Part shown: one piece after another, positions 1 through 7,793 of the stretch | Layout of the letters: every line of letters begins with the position of its first letter | How positions within the stretch are numbered: the first letter of the stretch is position 1 | Assembly (NCBI GenBank): GCA_021772695.1 | Contig: JAJFLL010000246.1 | Span: 1-12,537, forward strand | Source: Deltaproteobacteria bacterium | GTDB taxonomy: Bacteria > UBA10199 > DSSB01 | DNA length: 12,537 bases | Direction of reading: 5' to 3' | Notes under the pieces: model-generated | Seen by the model: the letters and a program-made list of their open reading frames with translations, nothing else | Databases searched by the model: none | Told to the model about the DNA's origin: nothing | Made by a program: the position numbers and the translations under genes

Positions 1-2
1 TT

Positions 3-95
3 GCCGACCGCCAACCCTTGAGCATGGAATCGTTTTGGCGAATGCTTCGCGCTCATTTGGAAGGCCCGTCCGTGAAAAAAGGAAGGACGCCGTGA
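3..95 (+). CDS. C-terminal end of an unidentified upstream gene (partial)
   Basis: The frame is open from the window edge to a TGA at 93-95 and gives the last 30 residues of a protein, including the segment LSMESFWRMLRAHLEG and ending KKGRTP. I do not recognise the protein. Two things suggest it is real coding sequence. The tail is amphipathic and looks like ordinary protein. Its stop overlaps the GTG start of the next gene in a GTGA arrangement typical of translationally coupled genes, and the ribosome binding site of that gene lies inside it. An internal ATG at 24 could only start a 23-residue peptide, so a longer gene entering from the left is more likely. Confidence 0.55.
   Translation, partial: ADRQPLSMESFWRMLRAHLEGPSVKKGRTP
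81..86 (+). promoter_or_regulatory. Ribosome binding site fixing the start at 92
   Basis: GGAAGG, preceded by a run of A, lies five bases before the GTG at 92. No comparable site precedes the TTG at 35 or the ATG at 242, so this site decides the start of the following gene. Confidence 0.6.
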
Positions 96-2392
96 CCTGT
101 CGACCGCTGAAACAATTTTCATCGGGTGCATTATTGGACCAGAGAAGATCGGCCACAATAAACACCCCTCCCCATTCCGCAATCAAACCGCAATCCAGGC
201 CCAAAGATAGTTACCTTTGTGATCCAGGCGACCTGCCGCCTATGGCCAAACTTATCTCCAGCCCTCTGGCAAAAATTCGACCAAATCCTTCACCCTCATT
301 TCTGGGCAGCTCCGGCCTTTGGGGTCTCACTCCCTTGGGCGCCCCTCTAAAATTACCTCCGCCGCCGAAGGCCGCCTTTTCTCACCTGCTCTATGAGGTA
401 TTCACACAATTAAAAGACTTTAAACTTGAGGCCGATCTAAATGTTCCTGTTCTCAATAAGGCCCAAGGCGGACGCCGGGTAGAGACCCACGCCCGAATCG
501 TTCTGGGTAGACAAGGTCGTCTCGACGCCGCCCAATTAAGATTTGATCCCTATTGGGGTCCCAATACTTTTCCCAATGCGGCGGCTGAAGTGATTCAACA
601 TATTCCCATCATCGGCATCTTCACCATGTACCGCCTGCTTTCGGTGGAAATGGATCCCCAAAGCCGAAAAATCGTGGGCGAGGCCAAATTTCTTTTCATT
701 CCCATTGAACGAGACCTCCAAGAGGGCTTGGTCGAGGCCGGTAAAATTCCGCCCCACCTCGTCAATGGCCCCGGATACAATTTGCGCAACTCCATTCCCG
801 AATACTCTTGGCAAGTCACCGACATTCTCGAACAAATGCTCACCCACGATCAAACGGAAGGGTTCAAAGAAATCGGCCAAGCCACCACCTTGGATCAAAT
901 CGTACCGCTCTTCGATCAGGGGAAGGTCCACATCACCGGTGATTTTAGCAATCAAGAAATTAAAGTGGGACCCGTCACGCTAAAATTCGCACCCAAACGA
1001 GCCAATGAAGAACATCGCCTTGTACTCACCGGGGGATTAGAAAGGCCCAAGATGAAAATCTGGGGACTTAAATCCATCGAGATCAAGCACTCCGACGGTA
1101 CGGTGCGACTTACCCGGCTTCAAGAAAATCCTCCGCCCTTGGAATTATCCTGGAAATTTGATTTTTCCGATCTATCGGCTACCAAGGCCCATATCGCCAA
1201 ATTAGATAGCCACGGTTTTCGTATCGAAAACCTGTCGAACGATCCCCAAAAGAATCTGAGCTTCACCTTAAAAAAGGGCTATAGCCTAAAAAATCTTTGG
1301 TTGGCTTTTCAAGACGGGGCTCCGCGGGTCTATGCAGAAAAGCTCACGGCACGCCAGGGAGAATTGGAGGGTATGGGGATTTTATTTCGTACCTCTCCCG
1401 GTGATGAGGCCGTCATCAGCAAGTTTCGCCTTCATTTCAAAAAGGGTTTTCCCCACCTTCGGGGAAACATTTCTGGGCGGGCCACCGGAAGCCTACAATA
1501 CCAAAAGGATGGGGCAGAGGTCGCGTGGCTGCAATTTAACCGCCTGATTGGAAGCGGTGTTCTCAGCACGGGACTTGACAGCAAAGATGAAGGCTATTTT
1601 CAACTCAAAGGAAATTTCTCGACTCAAATTCCAAGTCTTCGGCTATTGGTTGATTCCAATAAACTTCATGGATATGTTCGCACCGAAATCGGCGATGCAG
1701 AAGTGACTGGAAATTCAGCCCTTACCGTATGGCCACAATCAGGTCGTGCGCAAATCAAAGAAACCAAAAAGGATGAGCCATTAAAAATTCGCGGCACTTC
1801 CGGCAGGGTGGTATTTCATCAAGATACCTCCATGGTTCCAGGCTGGTCCGATTTGGAAAAAAACTTGGGCAAGGCCGCAAAAAAAATAAAAACTCATTTA
1901 AATATTGATTTGAAAGAAATTGGATTTAACGTCCATCAAATGGATATTCAGAGAAGTACTCACGTGTCGGGCCAAGCCCCTTCGCTTGAAATACTCGATG
2001 CCAAGTTAGGTGAAATTCGATTGCAAGGAGATCTGCACGGCAGCTTGTGGGTGCGTCTACCAGGCGGAATCATCCATCCCCTGCAAATTTCCAAAAAGGC
2101 CAAAATGGTCAATGCACGAGTTCAAATCGGCGTATTAAGGGACCTTGAGGAAAACGGAACACGTCAAATTAGATTTAGAGATATATTTATCAGCGGTGAA
2201 GAATCCCAAACTACATTAAACCTTCGTGACCAAAAACGCTGTGGTTTTGACCGACAACGCCTAAATGCTCGCCTTCAGCTCTTCGGTTTCAATCCCGATA
2301 CCAAAGACCTGCAAATAGAAGGCTTGGGTAAGCCCTTCCACCTATTTTTAAAAAACCCCAGCTATTTAGGCGGATGCTTTAAGATAGAATAA
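92..2392 (+). CDS. Uncharacterised large beta-rich protein
   Basis: This 766-residue protein is not one I recognise. The GTG start at 92 is chosen because it overlaps the upstream stop (GTGA) and has GGAAGG five bases before it. The frame is open further left to the window edge, and an ATG at 242 is an alternative giving 716 residues. The first 80 or so residues are proline- and serine-rich with no convincing signal peptide or membrane helix. From about residue 95 onward the chain alternates short hydrophobic and polar stretches with many glycines, as in long beta-sheet proteins, for example the stretches VHITGDFSNQEIKVGPVTLKF and LRGNISGRATGSLQY. This pattern recalls AsmA/TamB-type proteins that bridge the Gram-negative envelope, but that is inference from texture, not a motif match. 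Two cysteines lie near the C terminus (in QKRCGF and GGCFKIE). Function unknown. Confidence 0.75.
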   Translation: MTCRPLKQFSSGALLDQRRSATINTPPHSAIKPQSRPKDSYLCDPGDLPPMAKLISSPLAKIRPNPSPSFLGSSGLWGLTPLGAPLKLPPPPKAAFSHLLYEVFTQLKDFKLEADLNVPVLNKAQGGRRVETHARIVLGRQGRLDAAQLRFDPYWGPNTFPNAAAEVIQHIPIIGIFTMYRLLSVEMDPQSRKIVGEAKFLFIPIERDLQEGLVEAGKIPPHLVNGPGYNLRNSIPEYSWQVTDILEQMLTHDQTEGFKEIGQATTLDQIVPLFDQGKVHITGDFSNQEIKVGPVTLKFAPKRANEEHRLVLTGGLERPKMKIWGLKSIEIKHSDGTVRLTRLQENPPPLELSWKFDFSDLSATKAHIAKLDSHGFRIENLSNDPQKNLSFTLKKGYSLKNLWLAFQDGAPRVYAEKLTARQGELEGMGILFRTSPGDEAVISKFRLHFKKGFPHLRGNISGRATGSLQYQKDGAEVAWLQFNRLIGSGVLSTGLDSKDEGYFQLKGNFSTQIPSLRLLVDSNKLHGYVRTEIGDAEVTGNSALTVWPQSGRAQIKETKKDEPLKIRGTSGRVVFHQDTSMVPGWSDLEKNLGKAAKKIKTHLNIDLKEIGFNVHQMDIQRSTHVSGQAPSLEILDAKLGEIRLQGDLHGSLWVRLPGGIIHPLQISKKAKMVNARVQIGVLRDLEENGTRQIRFRDIFISGEESQTTLNLRDQKRCGFDRQRLNARLQLFGFNPDTKDLQIEGLGKPFHLFLKNPSYLGGCFKIE

Positions 2393-2401
2393 TCAACACT
2401 A

Positions 2402-2440
2402 AGTCCAATATTGACTCCTTAAAAACAATACTGTAACAAT
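2402..2440 (+). promoter_or_regulatory. Possible promoter with overlapping dyad before the metal-efflux cassette
   Basis: TTGACT at 2411-2416 matches five of six bases of a -35 box. After an 18-base spacer, AACAAT at 2435-2440 matches four of six of a -10 box and carries an upstream TGn (2432-2434). Transcription would then begin at about 2446-2447, on the ATG of the next gene. The perfect palindrome CAATATTG (2406-2413) overlaps the -35 box and sits in a wider dyad AGTC...GACT with one extra base, so it could be an operator. This is a reading by eye. The site is AT-rich and chance matches are common. Confidence 0.35.
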
Positions 2441-2445
2441 CCCCT

Positions 2446-2817
2446 ATGCTTCTCCGGTTATTTCGGTATCCCATTTTATTGGTTTGTATCTGGAACCTGA
2501 TTCCCGGCATTTTTGCTTTGTCCCATGACAACCGCCCCCTAGAGGTTCGCCAGGCCACCGATATGGCCTCAGCCAATGATACCTGGGGCTACTCCTCAGA
2601 AAAAAATACAGAAGTGCCCTGCAAAAATGACTGCGATGATGAGAATTGCGCCGACCACCAATGTCATTTTGGCCATTGTCGCATCCTTGGCGGCACAACT
2701 TTTACCTTGTCCATACCACAAGGCTCCGAAACTTGTTTCGCAACAATAGTCAATCTACCTCGTAATCACCTGGCTTTCTTACTTTTTAAGCCTCCCACTA
2801 CTCTGTCCCAATCCTAG
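2446..2817 (+). CDS. Small exported Cys/His-rich protein, CzcI-like
   Basis: This 123-residue protein has a clear signal peptide: arginines at positions 4 and 7, a hydrophobic core at about 9-22, and a likely cut after IFA at 24. The mature part holds a cluster with cysteines at 59, 63, 68, 73 and 78 and histidines at 71, 74 and 77, including the segment HQCHFGHC, plus Cys97. It ends in a short hydrophobic stretch followed by FKPP. Such clusters bind soft or borderline metals. CzcI-type proteins encoded just before czcC in heavy-metal efflux operons have a similar layout: signal peptide, His/Cys-rich middle with an HFGH-like segment, and proline-containing tail. Position, export signal and the HFGH segment therefore suggest a periplasmic metal-binding or sensing protein of the cassette, though overall similarity to CzcI is weak. 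No ribosome binding site precedes the ATG. Confidence 0.6.
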   Translation: MLLRLFRYPILLVCIWNLIPGIFALSHDNRPLEVRQATDMASANDTWGYSSEKNTEVPCKNDCDDENCADHQCHFGHCRILGGTTFTLSIPQGSETCFATIVNLPRNHLAFLLFKPPTTLSQS

Positions 2818-2886
2818 TAAAGTTTGTTCATTTTTTGCCCACACTTCGGGAACACGACTTCACAGAATAAATCCATGAAGACGCCC

Positions 2887-2894
2887 AAGAGAGG
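2887..2894 (+). promoter_or_regulatory. Ribosome binding site of the czcC-like gene
   Basis: AAGAGAGG lies five bases before the ATG at 2900 and confirms that start. The rest of the 82-base gap after the Cys/His-rich gene (2818-2899) shows no convincing promoter or hairpin. Confidence 0.5.
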
Positions 2895-2899
2895 TCCCC

Positions 2900-4141
2900 A
2901 TGGTTTTTTATAAGATCACGGGATGGTGCATTTCTTTCACCCTAATAATTTCCATTGTGGCCACTGCACAGGGGATGGATGCCTGCACCGAACCGAATAA
3001 CCCCAATGAATTGATCCAATGTGCCTTACAAAGGCATCCGGATATTCAAAAACAAGACCTCAAAATTAATCGGGATGCTTCTCTAGAAAAGCTGGCAGGC
3101 CAACGGCCCAACCCGGATTTTTCCTATGAAACGACCTTTGGGGAACCTGAAGCAGACACCCGGATTGAAGGAGAGATATTCTTAGGTTTCCCATTTGAGC
3201 TAGGCGGAAAGCGAAAGGCTCGCATTCAAAAGGCCCTGGCACAAAAGGGCGTGTCGGATTCAGAAATGCGACAGCTCCAGGAAAACATCATTATTAAAAT
3301 GGTATTGAGCCTATATCGATTAAAGCAAATTTCTTCTGAAATCGATTTGATTTCTGAGGCGTTGACAACTTTCCAGCAAATCGAAAGGCAGTATAAAGTT
3401 CGAAAAATCCTGACACCACACCAAGAGGTTTCACTAAACATATTCCAATTGGCCACTCAGGATTATGAAATTCGCAAGGCCTCGATCCTTCGGGAACAAA
3501 CGGCATTGGCCCATTCTATAAAAAGGTTCACGTCCCTAACCACAAACCGAATCATGAAATGCCTACCTAAGGCTCCCGTTTCTTGGCCAAATTTAAATAA
3601 CCAAAATTCATTAAAACCCGCCGCAGTAGCCAAAGCAGAAAAGGACCATCGCGTTGCCCTCACCGAACAAACCTTGGCCAATTCAGAGGCGTGGCCCAAC
3701 CTCAATGTAGGCCCCTTAGTAAAATATGAGTCCTCTCAGGATCTAGGCTTTGGCTATGGGTTCGGCGTAGCGCTTCCCCTACCTTTATTAAATCGCAATA
3801 AAGGCGGCAAAGAGGTTGCCGCTAAGGATGTCAAACTTGCCGAACGGAATCTGATGTTACAAAAACAAGAAAGCCAATGGGATTTTAATGAATACGTAAA
3901 AATTTACCACTTGACGGTAAATCAACTGAAAAATTCCTCAAACCTTAATGAATTAGAAAACAGGCACCACCGTTTACACCAACATTTTTTTAGCGGCATC
4001 GTGGAAACTTCGCTAGTAGTAGAAACTCACCGCCAGTTGGTCGATCTAACCAGGGACCGAAACCAATTAGAATTAGAAGCACTATCTGCTCTTTGGTCCA
4101 TCTATGCCTTAGAAGGCAGCATCATGGAGAAAAAACTTTGA
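2900..4141 (+). CDS. czcC: CzcC-type outer-membrane efflux protein (TolC superfamily)
   Basis: This 413-residue protein would form the trimeric outer-membrane channel of a tripartite metal efflux pump. It starts with a signal peptide (hydrophobic core at about 10-22, cut near residue 25). There is no lipobox, unlike CusC. The mature part begins with the usual helix segment around LIQCALQRHPDIQ. The family segment follows, with RPNPDFSYE and FPFELGGKRKARIQ, typical of CzcC/CnrC proteins. Long heptad-rich alpha-helical stretches rich in Gln, Glu and Leu then form the periplasmic barrel, in two repeats. The length is normal for the family. Its TGA at 4139-4141 overlaps the likely TTG start of the next gene, and the pump gene follows, so the three genes form one transcription unit. 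Metal specificity cannot be read from this subunit. Confidence 0.9.
   Translation: MVFYKITGWCISFTLIISIVATAQGMDACTEPNNPNELIQCALQRHPDIQKQDLKINRDASLEKLAGQRPNPDFSYETTFGEPEADTRIEGEIFLGFPFELGGKRKARIQKALAQKGVSDSEMRQLQENIIIKMVLSLYRLKQISSEIDLISEALTTFQQIERQYKVRKILTPHQEVSLNIFQLATQDYEIRKASILREQTALAHSIKRFTSLTTNRIMKCLPKAPVSWPNLNNQNSLKPAAVAKAEKDHRVALTEQTLANSEAWPNLNVGPLVKYESSQDLGFGYGFGVALPLPLLNRNKGGKEVAAKDVKLAERNLMLQKQESQWDFNEYVKIYHLTVNQLKNSSNLNELENRHHRLHQHFFSGIVETSLVVETHRQLVDLTRDRNQLELEALSALWSIYALEGSIMEKKL
4126..4129 (+). promoter_or_regulatory. Ribosome binding site deciding the mini-adaptor start
   Basis: GGAG, followed by a run of A, lies eight bases before the TTG at 4138, which overlaps the upstream stop as TTGA. 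The ATG codons at 4147 and 4153 are 17 or more bases from any purine-rich site, so TTG is preferred, though ATG 4147 is possible. Confidence 0.45.
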
Positions 4142-4584
4142 GCAACATGATAATGATTACATTTTTAGGATTTATTGGTTTTTTCTTCGGAAGCCTCGGG
4201 GCTACTTACCCTCATAGTGCCACGGGAGAAACTGGCCGGGCTCAGGTAGGCGATGCCTATGCTGTGGTGGCCTATGACGAACTCAAAGGTTTTCGTTTGG
4301 GCATGGCGGCAACCCGCCGCATGAACATCAAAACCCAGACCTTGCAGCGCGGTGAAGTGTTGCTTGCAGCTAAAGATGTAGTCGTTTGGGTACAAGGCAA
4401 ACCTTCTGTATTTCGCATGCGGGACGGGTGGATTGAGCGAATACCTATCGATAGCCATGTTCAAGAGAAACTCAAATTGAATATTCCGAATGATTTCCTC
4501 CAACCGGGAGACAGAATCATCGTCAATGGAACATCACTACTTCGGGTCATTGATATGGAATTATCAGGAGAACAGCATGATTAG
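4138..4584 (+). CDS. Truncated-form efflux adaptor (CzcB-like C-terminal part only)
   Basis: This 148-residue exported protein is encoded where the periplasmic adaptor (membrane fusion protein, CzcB/CusB) is normally found. A signal peptide spans about 4-22. Residues 35-140 read like the end of an adaptor: a segment with GFRLGM (51-56) resembling the pGM of the beta-barrel, then VLLAAKDVVVWVQGKPSVF (74-92) resembling the conserved stretch with an Ala-Val/Val-Trp-Val core, then LQPGDRIIVNGTSLLRV (121-137) resembling the final GL..Gd.VV..G..L strand of the membrane-proximal domain. The coiled-coil hairpin and the lipoyl (barrel-sandwich) halves are absent. The frame has no internal damage and the gene overlaps both neighbours, so this looks like a working short form and not decay. 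It may stabilise the pump-channel contact or bind metal. Assignment to the adaptor family rests on pattern and position. Its TAG overlaps the start of the pump gene. Confidence 0.6.
   Translation: MSNMIMITFLGFIGFFFGSLGATYPHSATGETGRAQVGDAYAVVAYDELKGFRLGMAATRRMNIKTQTLQRGEVLLAAKDVVVWVQGKPSVFRMRDGWIERIPIDSHVQEKLKLNIPNDFLQPGDRIIVNGTSLLRVIDMELSGEQHD
4566..4570 (+). promoter_or_regulatory. Ribosome binding site of the pump gene
   Basis: AGGAG lies six bases before the ATG at 4577 and inside the end of the mini-adaptor gene. It rules out the earlier ATG codons at 4490 and 4526 as the pump start. Confidence 0.65.
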
Positions 4585-7500
4585 CAAAGTCATTCGCTTT
4601 TCGATTGAAAACCGGGGAGCTGTTCTATTCTTCACCCTGGGTTTAGCAATATTTGGTTGGTGGAGTTTTCAAAATCTACCCATCGACGCGGTTCCCGATA
4701 TCACCAATATTCAGGTACAAATCAATACGCGGGTCAAGGGGTACGCTCCTGAAGAAGTGGAACGCTACGTCACTTTTCCCATTGAAACCGCCATGGGAGG
4801 AATCCCCGGCATCAACCAAATTCGTTCCATTACCCGGTTTGGATTGTCCCAAGTTACCGTAGTCTTCCAAGAAGACACCGACCTGTATCTTGCCCGACAA
4901 CTGGTTTCAGAAAGACTACAAGAATTAGGCAAAGATCTACCCGAGGGTGTCCATCCGGATATGGCGCCCATTAGTACCGGCTTAGGCGAAATTTTATACT
5001 ATTCTGTAGAAGCCAAGACTCCAGCCAAGGGTGAGGCAAGAATTCAACAGCTGATGCAATTACGAGCCTTGCAGGAATGGTTTATTACCCCTCGCCTTTT
5101 GACCGTACCAGGAGTCACCGAAGTAAACACCATCGGTGGTTATGAAAAACAATTCCACATTCAACCCAATATTCAAAACATGGCGCAGTGGGGGGTTCAT
5201 TTTAGCGATATCCAGGAAGCACTTAGCCGAACCAACCGAAATGTAGGCGGCGGTTATGTTCAACAATCGGGCGAACAAATACTGATCCAGGCGACGGGCT
5301 TATTTAACAATATGGACGCCATCTGGAATGTCCCCGTCAAAACCCTGGCCAACCTTAGAACCATTACGGTTGCCGATATCGGCATGGTTCAGTTGGGAAA
5401 AGACCTTAGAACCGGAGCAGCTTTGGTCAATGGCAATGAAGAGGTTTTAGGAACGGTATTGATGCTTATCGGAGAAAATAGTCGTACGGTTGCAAAATTG
5501 TCTCGGGAAAAACTAGAAGAAATACAAAAGGATTTACCCGAGGCCTTTCAAATTAATATTCTATACGACCGGTCCACGCTAGTGAATGCCACTTTAAACA
5601 CCGTCAAACACAATCTCACCACGGGAGCGGCATTAGTCATTCTCATTCTCTTCCTGTTATTGGGTAATTTACGCGCGGCCTTGATTACAGCCATCACCAT
5701 TCCCTTAATATTATTGTTAACCTTTATTGGCATGAAAATTTTTGGGATATCCGGAAACTTAATGAGTTTGGGAGCCCTTGATTTCGGAATTTTGGTGGAT
5801 GGCGTCGTCATCGTTCTTGATAACTCGGTGAGTAAAATCCAGGAGCATTCAAAAAAACTGGGGAGAAAATTATTACCCCATGAAATAAAAACGACGCTTT
5901 GGGAGGCAACGGTCCAAGTACGTAAATCCGCCGGTTTTGGTGAATTAACTATTGTGGTTATTTTTATTCCCATCTTATTTCTTACCGGAGTCGAAGGGAA
6001 AATGTTTCGACCCATGGCTGCGACCTTTGCCATCGCCATCATGATGGCCTTAGCACTCTCCTTCACCACCGCGCCCGCCCTCGCCTCATATCTATTGCCT
6101 CGGGATGCCAAGGACCGGGAACCCTGGTTGATGAAGGCTCTCCGTAAACTCTATCAAATTTCGTTAGGCTGGGCCCTACGCTTTAGAAAAGCAGTGTTAT
6201 TTTTGGCGGTTCTCAGTGTTGGCTTAGGAGTATTTCTCTTTTCTACCCTAGGAGGAGAATTCATTCCCCAACTTGAGGAAGGTTCGCTGACCTTTCAATT
6301 TGTCCGTCCAGCTAACATCGACATCGATCGTTCTATTGAATTGGAAAAACTTTCTGATGAATTGCTTTTGGAATTCCCTGAAGTCGAAACGGTATTTTCG
6401 AGAATTGGCACTTCAGAAATCGCGACCGACCCTATGGGAGTCAATCTTTCCGATACGTATGTCATGCTAAAACACCAAGATCAGTGGCCCATGGTTAATG
6501 GGAAAAAGCGAAATAAAACTCAACTGGCCCAGGCGATGCGGCAGAAATTATTGCAAGAAATACCCGCGCAAAGATTTTTAATCAGTCAACCGATTCAAGT
6601 CCGGTTTAACGAATTATTAGAAGGGGTTCGGGCCGATGTTTCTATAAAGGTTTTCGGTGATAACTTAGAATCTTTAATTTCTATTGGCGATCAGATTGCC
6701 GACCTCATACGCACCATCCCCGGAGCCGGCGAAGTCGAATTAGAAATGCAAGGAATGGTGCCCTTATTAAAGATTGAACCCAAAAATGATGTTATTAATA
6801 ATTTAGGAATTTCCACCCAAGAAATTTTAGAAACCGTCGAGGTCGCCTTAGGCGGAATCAACGTGGGATTCCTCTTCGAAGGATTTCAACGCTTTCCCAT
6901 CATGATTAGATTAGCAGAAGAGCAACGAAGCGACCTGTCTAAAATTCAACAATTACCCGTAGGCATGACACCTGATGCGACCGTTCCCCTTGCGACGGTC
7001 GCTGAGGTATCCTTTAATGAAACCTATGATTCCATCATGAGAGAACAGGCCAGTCGCCGGGTAGCCGTTTTAGTAAACCCCAGAGGCCGAGATACAGAAA
7101 GTTTCGTCAAGGCGGCTCGCCAAGCCGTCGAGAAACAAATCACCCTTCCCGCTAAAATATATCTGGAATGGGGAGGCAATTTTCAAAATCTGCTGAATGC
7201 CCGCTCTAGACTTATGCTACTCACTCCCCTCGCCTTGGCTTTGGTCCTATTCATGATTTACGCCGCCTTCAAAAGCATGAAGCAAACTTTAATGATTCTA
7301 ACTTGTATCCCCTTAGCCCTAGTGGGCGGTGTCATGGGTTTGATCTTGAATGGGTTGCCATTTAGCATTTCGGCAGGCATCGGGTTTATCGCTTTAACCG
7401 GAATCGCCGTGCTCAATGGGGTGGTCTTAATTAATTTTTATAACGATTTGGAAAACCAGGGTTTTAGTGGCGATGAATTGGTAAAAAAAGGCGCCTTGAG

Positions 7501-7705
7501 CCGGCTAAGACCGGTTTTGATGACCGCCTTAGTGGAAGCCTTTGGTTTTTTACCCATGATGCTTTCACAAGGAGTAGGCTCGGAAATCCAACGGCCCCTG
7601 GCGACCGTGGTCATCGGTGGTATCATTTCTTCGACTCTGCTGACTCTGTATGTACTCCCCAGTCTATATTCCTTGTTGGAAGAAAGGACTACAGCTACCC
7701 CATGA
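4577..7705 (+). CDS. czcA: CzcA-type heavy-metal efflux RND pump
   Basis: This 1042-residue inner-membrane protein is the proton-driven pump of a tripartite exporter for divalent metals, a full-length HME-RND member. The start at 4577 follows AGGAG at six bases and gives the usual N terminus (VIRFSIENRG, first helix at about 13-31, then LPIDAVPDITNIQVQI). The family block VERYVTFPIETAMGGIPG follows. Transmembrane helix 4 carries DFGILVDGVVIVLDN: Asp402 and Asp408 match the proton-relay residues of CzcA in both position and number, while the third acidic residue is Asp415 instead of the usual Glu. The periplasmic porter domain has IATDPMG (615-621), typical of Zn/Co/Cd-type pumps, not of CusA with its methionine triad. 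The second half ends with the normal helix block (EAFGFLPMMLSQGVGSEIQRP). Zn, Co or Cd export is the best guess. Ni or Cu cannot be excluded. Confidence 0.93.
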   Translation: MISKVIRFSIENRGAVLFFTLGLAIFGWWSFQNLPIDAVPDITNIQVQINTRVKGYAPEEVERYVTFPIETAMGGIPGINQIRSITRFGLSQVTVVFQEDTDLYLARQLVSERLQELGKDLPEGVHPDMAPISTGLGEILYYSVEAKTPAKGEARIQQLMQLRALQEWFITPRLLTVPGVTEVNTIGGYEKQFHIQPNIQNMAQWGVHFSDIQEALSRTNRNVGGGYVQQSGEQILIQATGLFNNMDAIWNVPVKTLANLRTITVADIGMVQLGKDLRTGAALVNGNEEVLGTVLMLIGENSRTVAKLSREKLEEIQKDLPEAFQINILYDRSTLVNATLNTVKHNLTTGAALVILILFLLLGNLRAALITAITIPLILLLTFIGMKIFGISGNLMSLGALDFGILVDGVVIVLDNSVSKIQEHSKKLGRKLLPHEIKTTLWEATVQVRKSAGFGELTIVVIFIPILFLTGVEGKMFRPMAATFAIAIMMALALSFTTAPALASYLLPRDAKDREPWLMKALRKLYQISLGWALRFRKAVLFLAVLSVGLGVFLFSTLGGEFIPQLEEGSLTFQFVRPANIDIDRSIELEKLSDELLLEFPEVETVFSRIGTSEIATDPMGVNLSDTYVMLKHQDQWPMVNGKKRNKTQLAQAMRQKLLQEIPAQRFLISQPIQVRFNELLEGVRADVSIKVFGDNLESLISIGDQIADLIRTIPGAGEVELEMQGMVPLLKIEPKNDVINNLGISTQEILETVEVALGGINVGFLFEGFQRFPIMIRLAEEQRSDLSKIQQLPVGMTPDATVPLATVAEVSFNETYDSIMREQASRRVAVLVNPRGRDTESFVKAARQAVEKQITLPAKIYLEWGGNFQNLLNARSRLMLLTPLALALVLFMIYAAFKSMKQTLMILTCIPLALVGGVMGLILNGLPFSISAGIGFIALTGIAVLNGVVLINFYNDLENQGFSGDELVKKGALSRLRPVLMTALVEAFGFLPMMLSQGVGSEIQRPLATVVIGGIISSTLLTLYVLPSLYSLLEERTTATP

Positions 7706-7793
7706 TCTCATGGTGACCTTGGGAGAGAACTTAATTTTTGAAAAACTTTTTACTCCACATCCCATGTAAATCCTGGCATCATCCCTGGTTTTT

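Noticed and set aside
35..91. TTG at 35 as start of the large protein
   Set aside because: It has no ribosome binding site and would overlap the upstream gene by about 60 bases. The GTG at 92 has both a good site and a typical GTGA overlap.
2875..2913. Twelve-codon reading frame overlapping the czcC start
   Set aside because: It would compete with the czcC ribosome binding site and has none of its own; probably chance.
4093..4137. ATG at 4093 as start of the mini-adaptor
   Set aside because: The extra residues are the czcC frame read out of phase, with no ribosome binding site, and would sit in front of the signal peptide.
4490..4576. Earlier ATG codons (4490, 4526) as start of czcA
   Set aside because: The extra 29 residues do not look like the family N terminus, and AGGAG at six bases supports ATG 4577.
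5548..6111. Long minus-strand reading frame of 187 codons inside czcA
   Set aside because: It lies antisense to the conserved pump coding sequence, and its protein is a low-complexity mirror of membrane-helix codons.
7710..7769. Nineteen-codon reading frame between czcA and the patatin gene
   Set aside because: No ribosome binding site and no recognisable peptide; consistent with chance.
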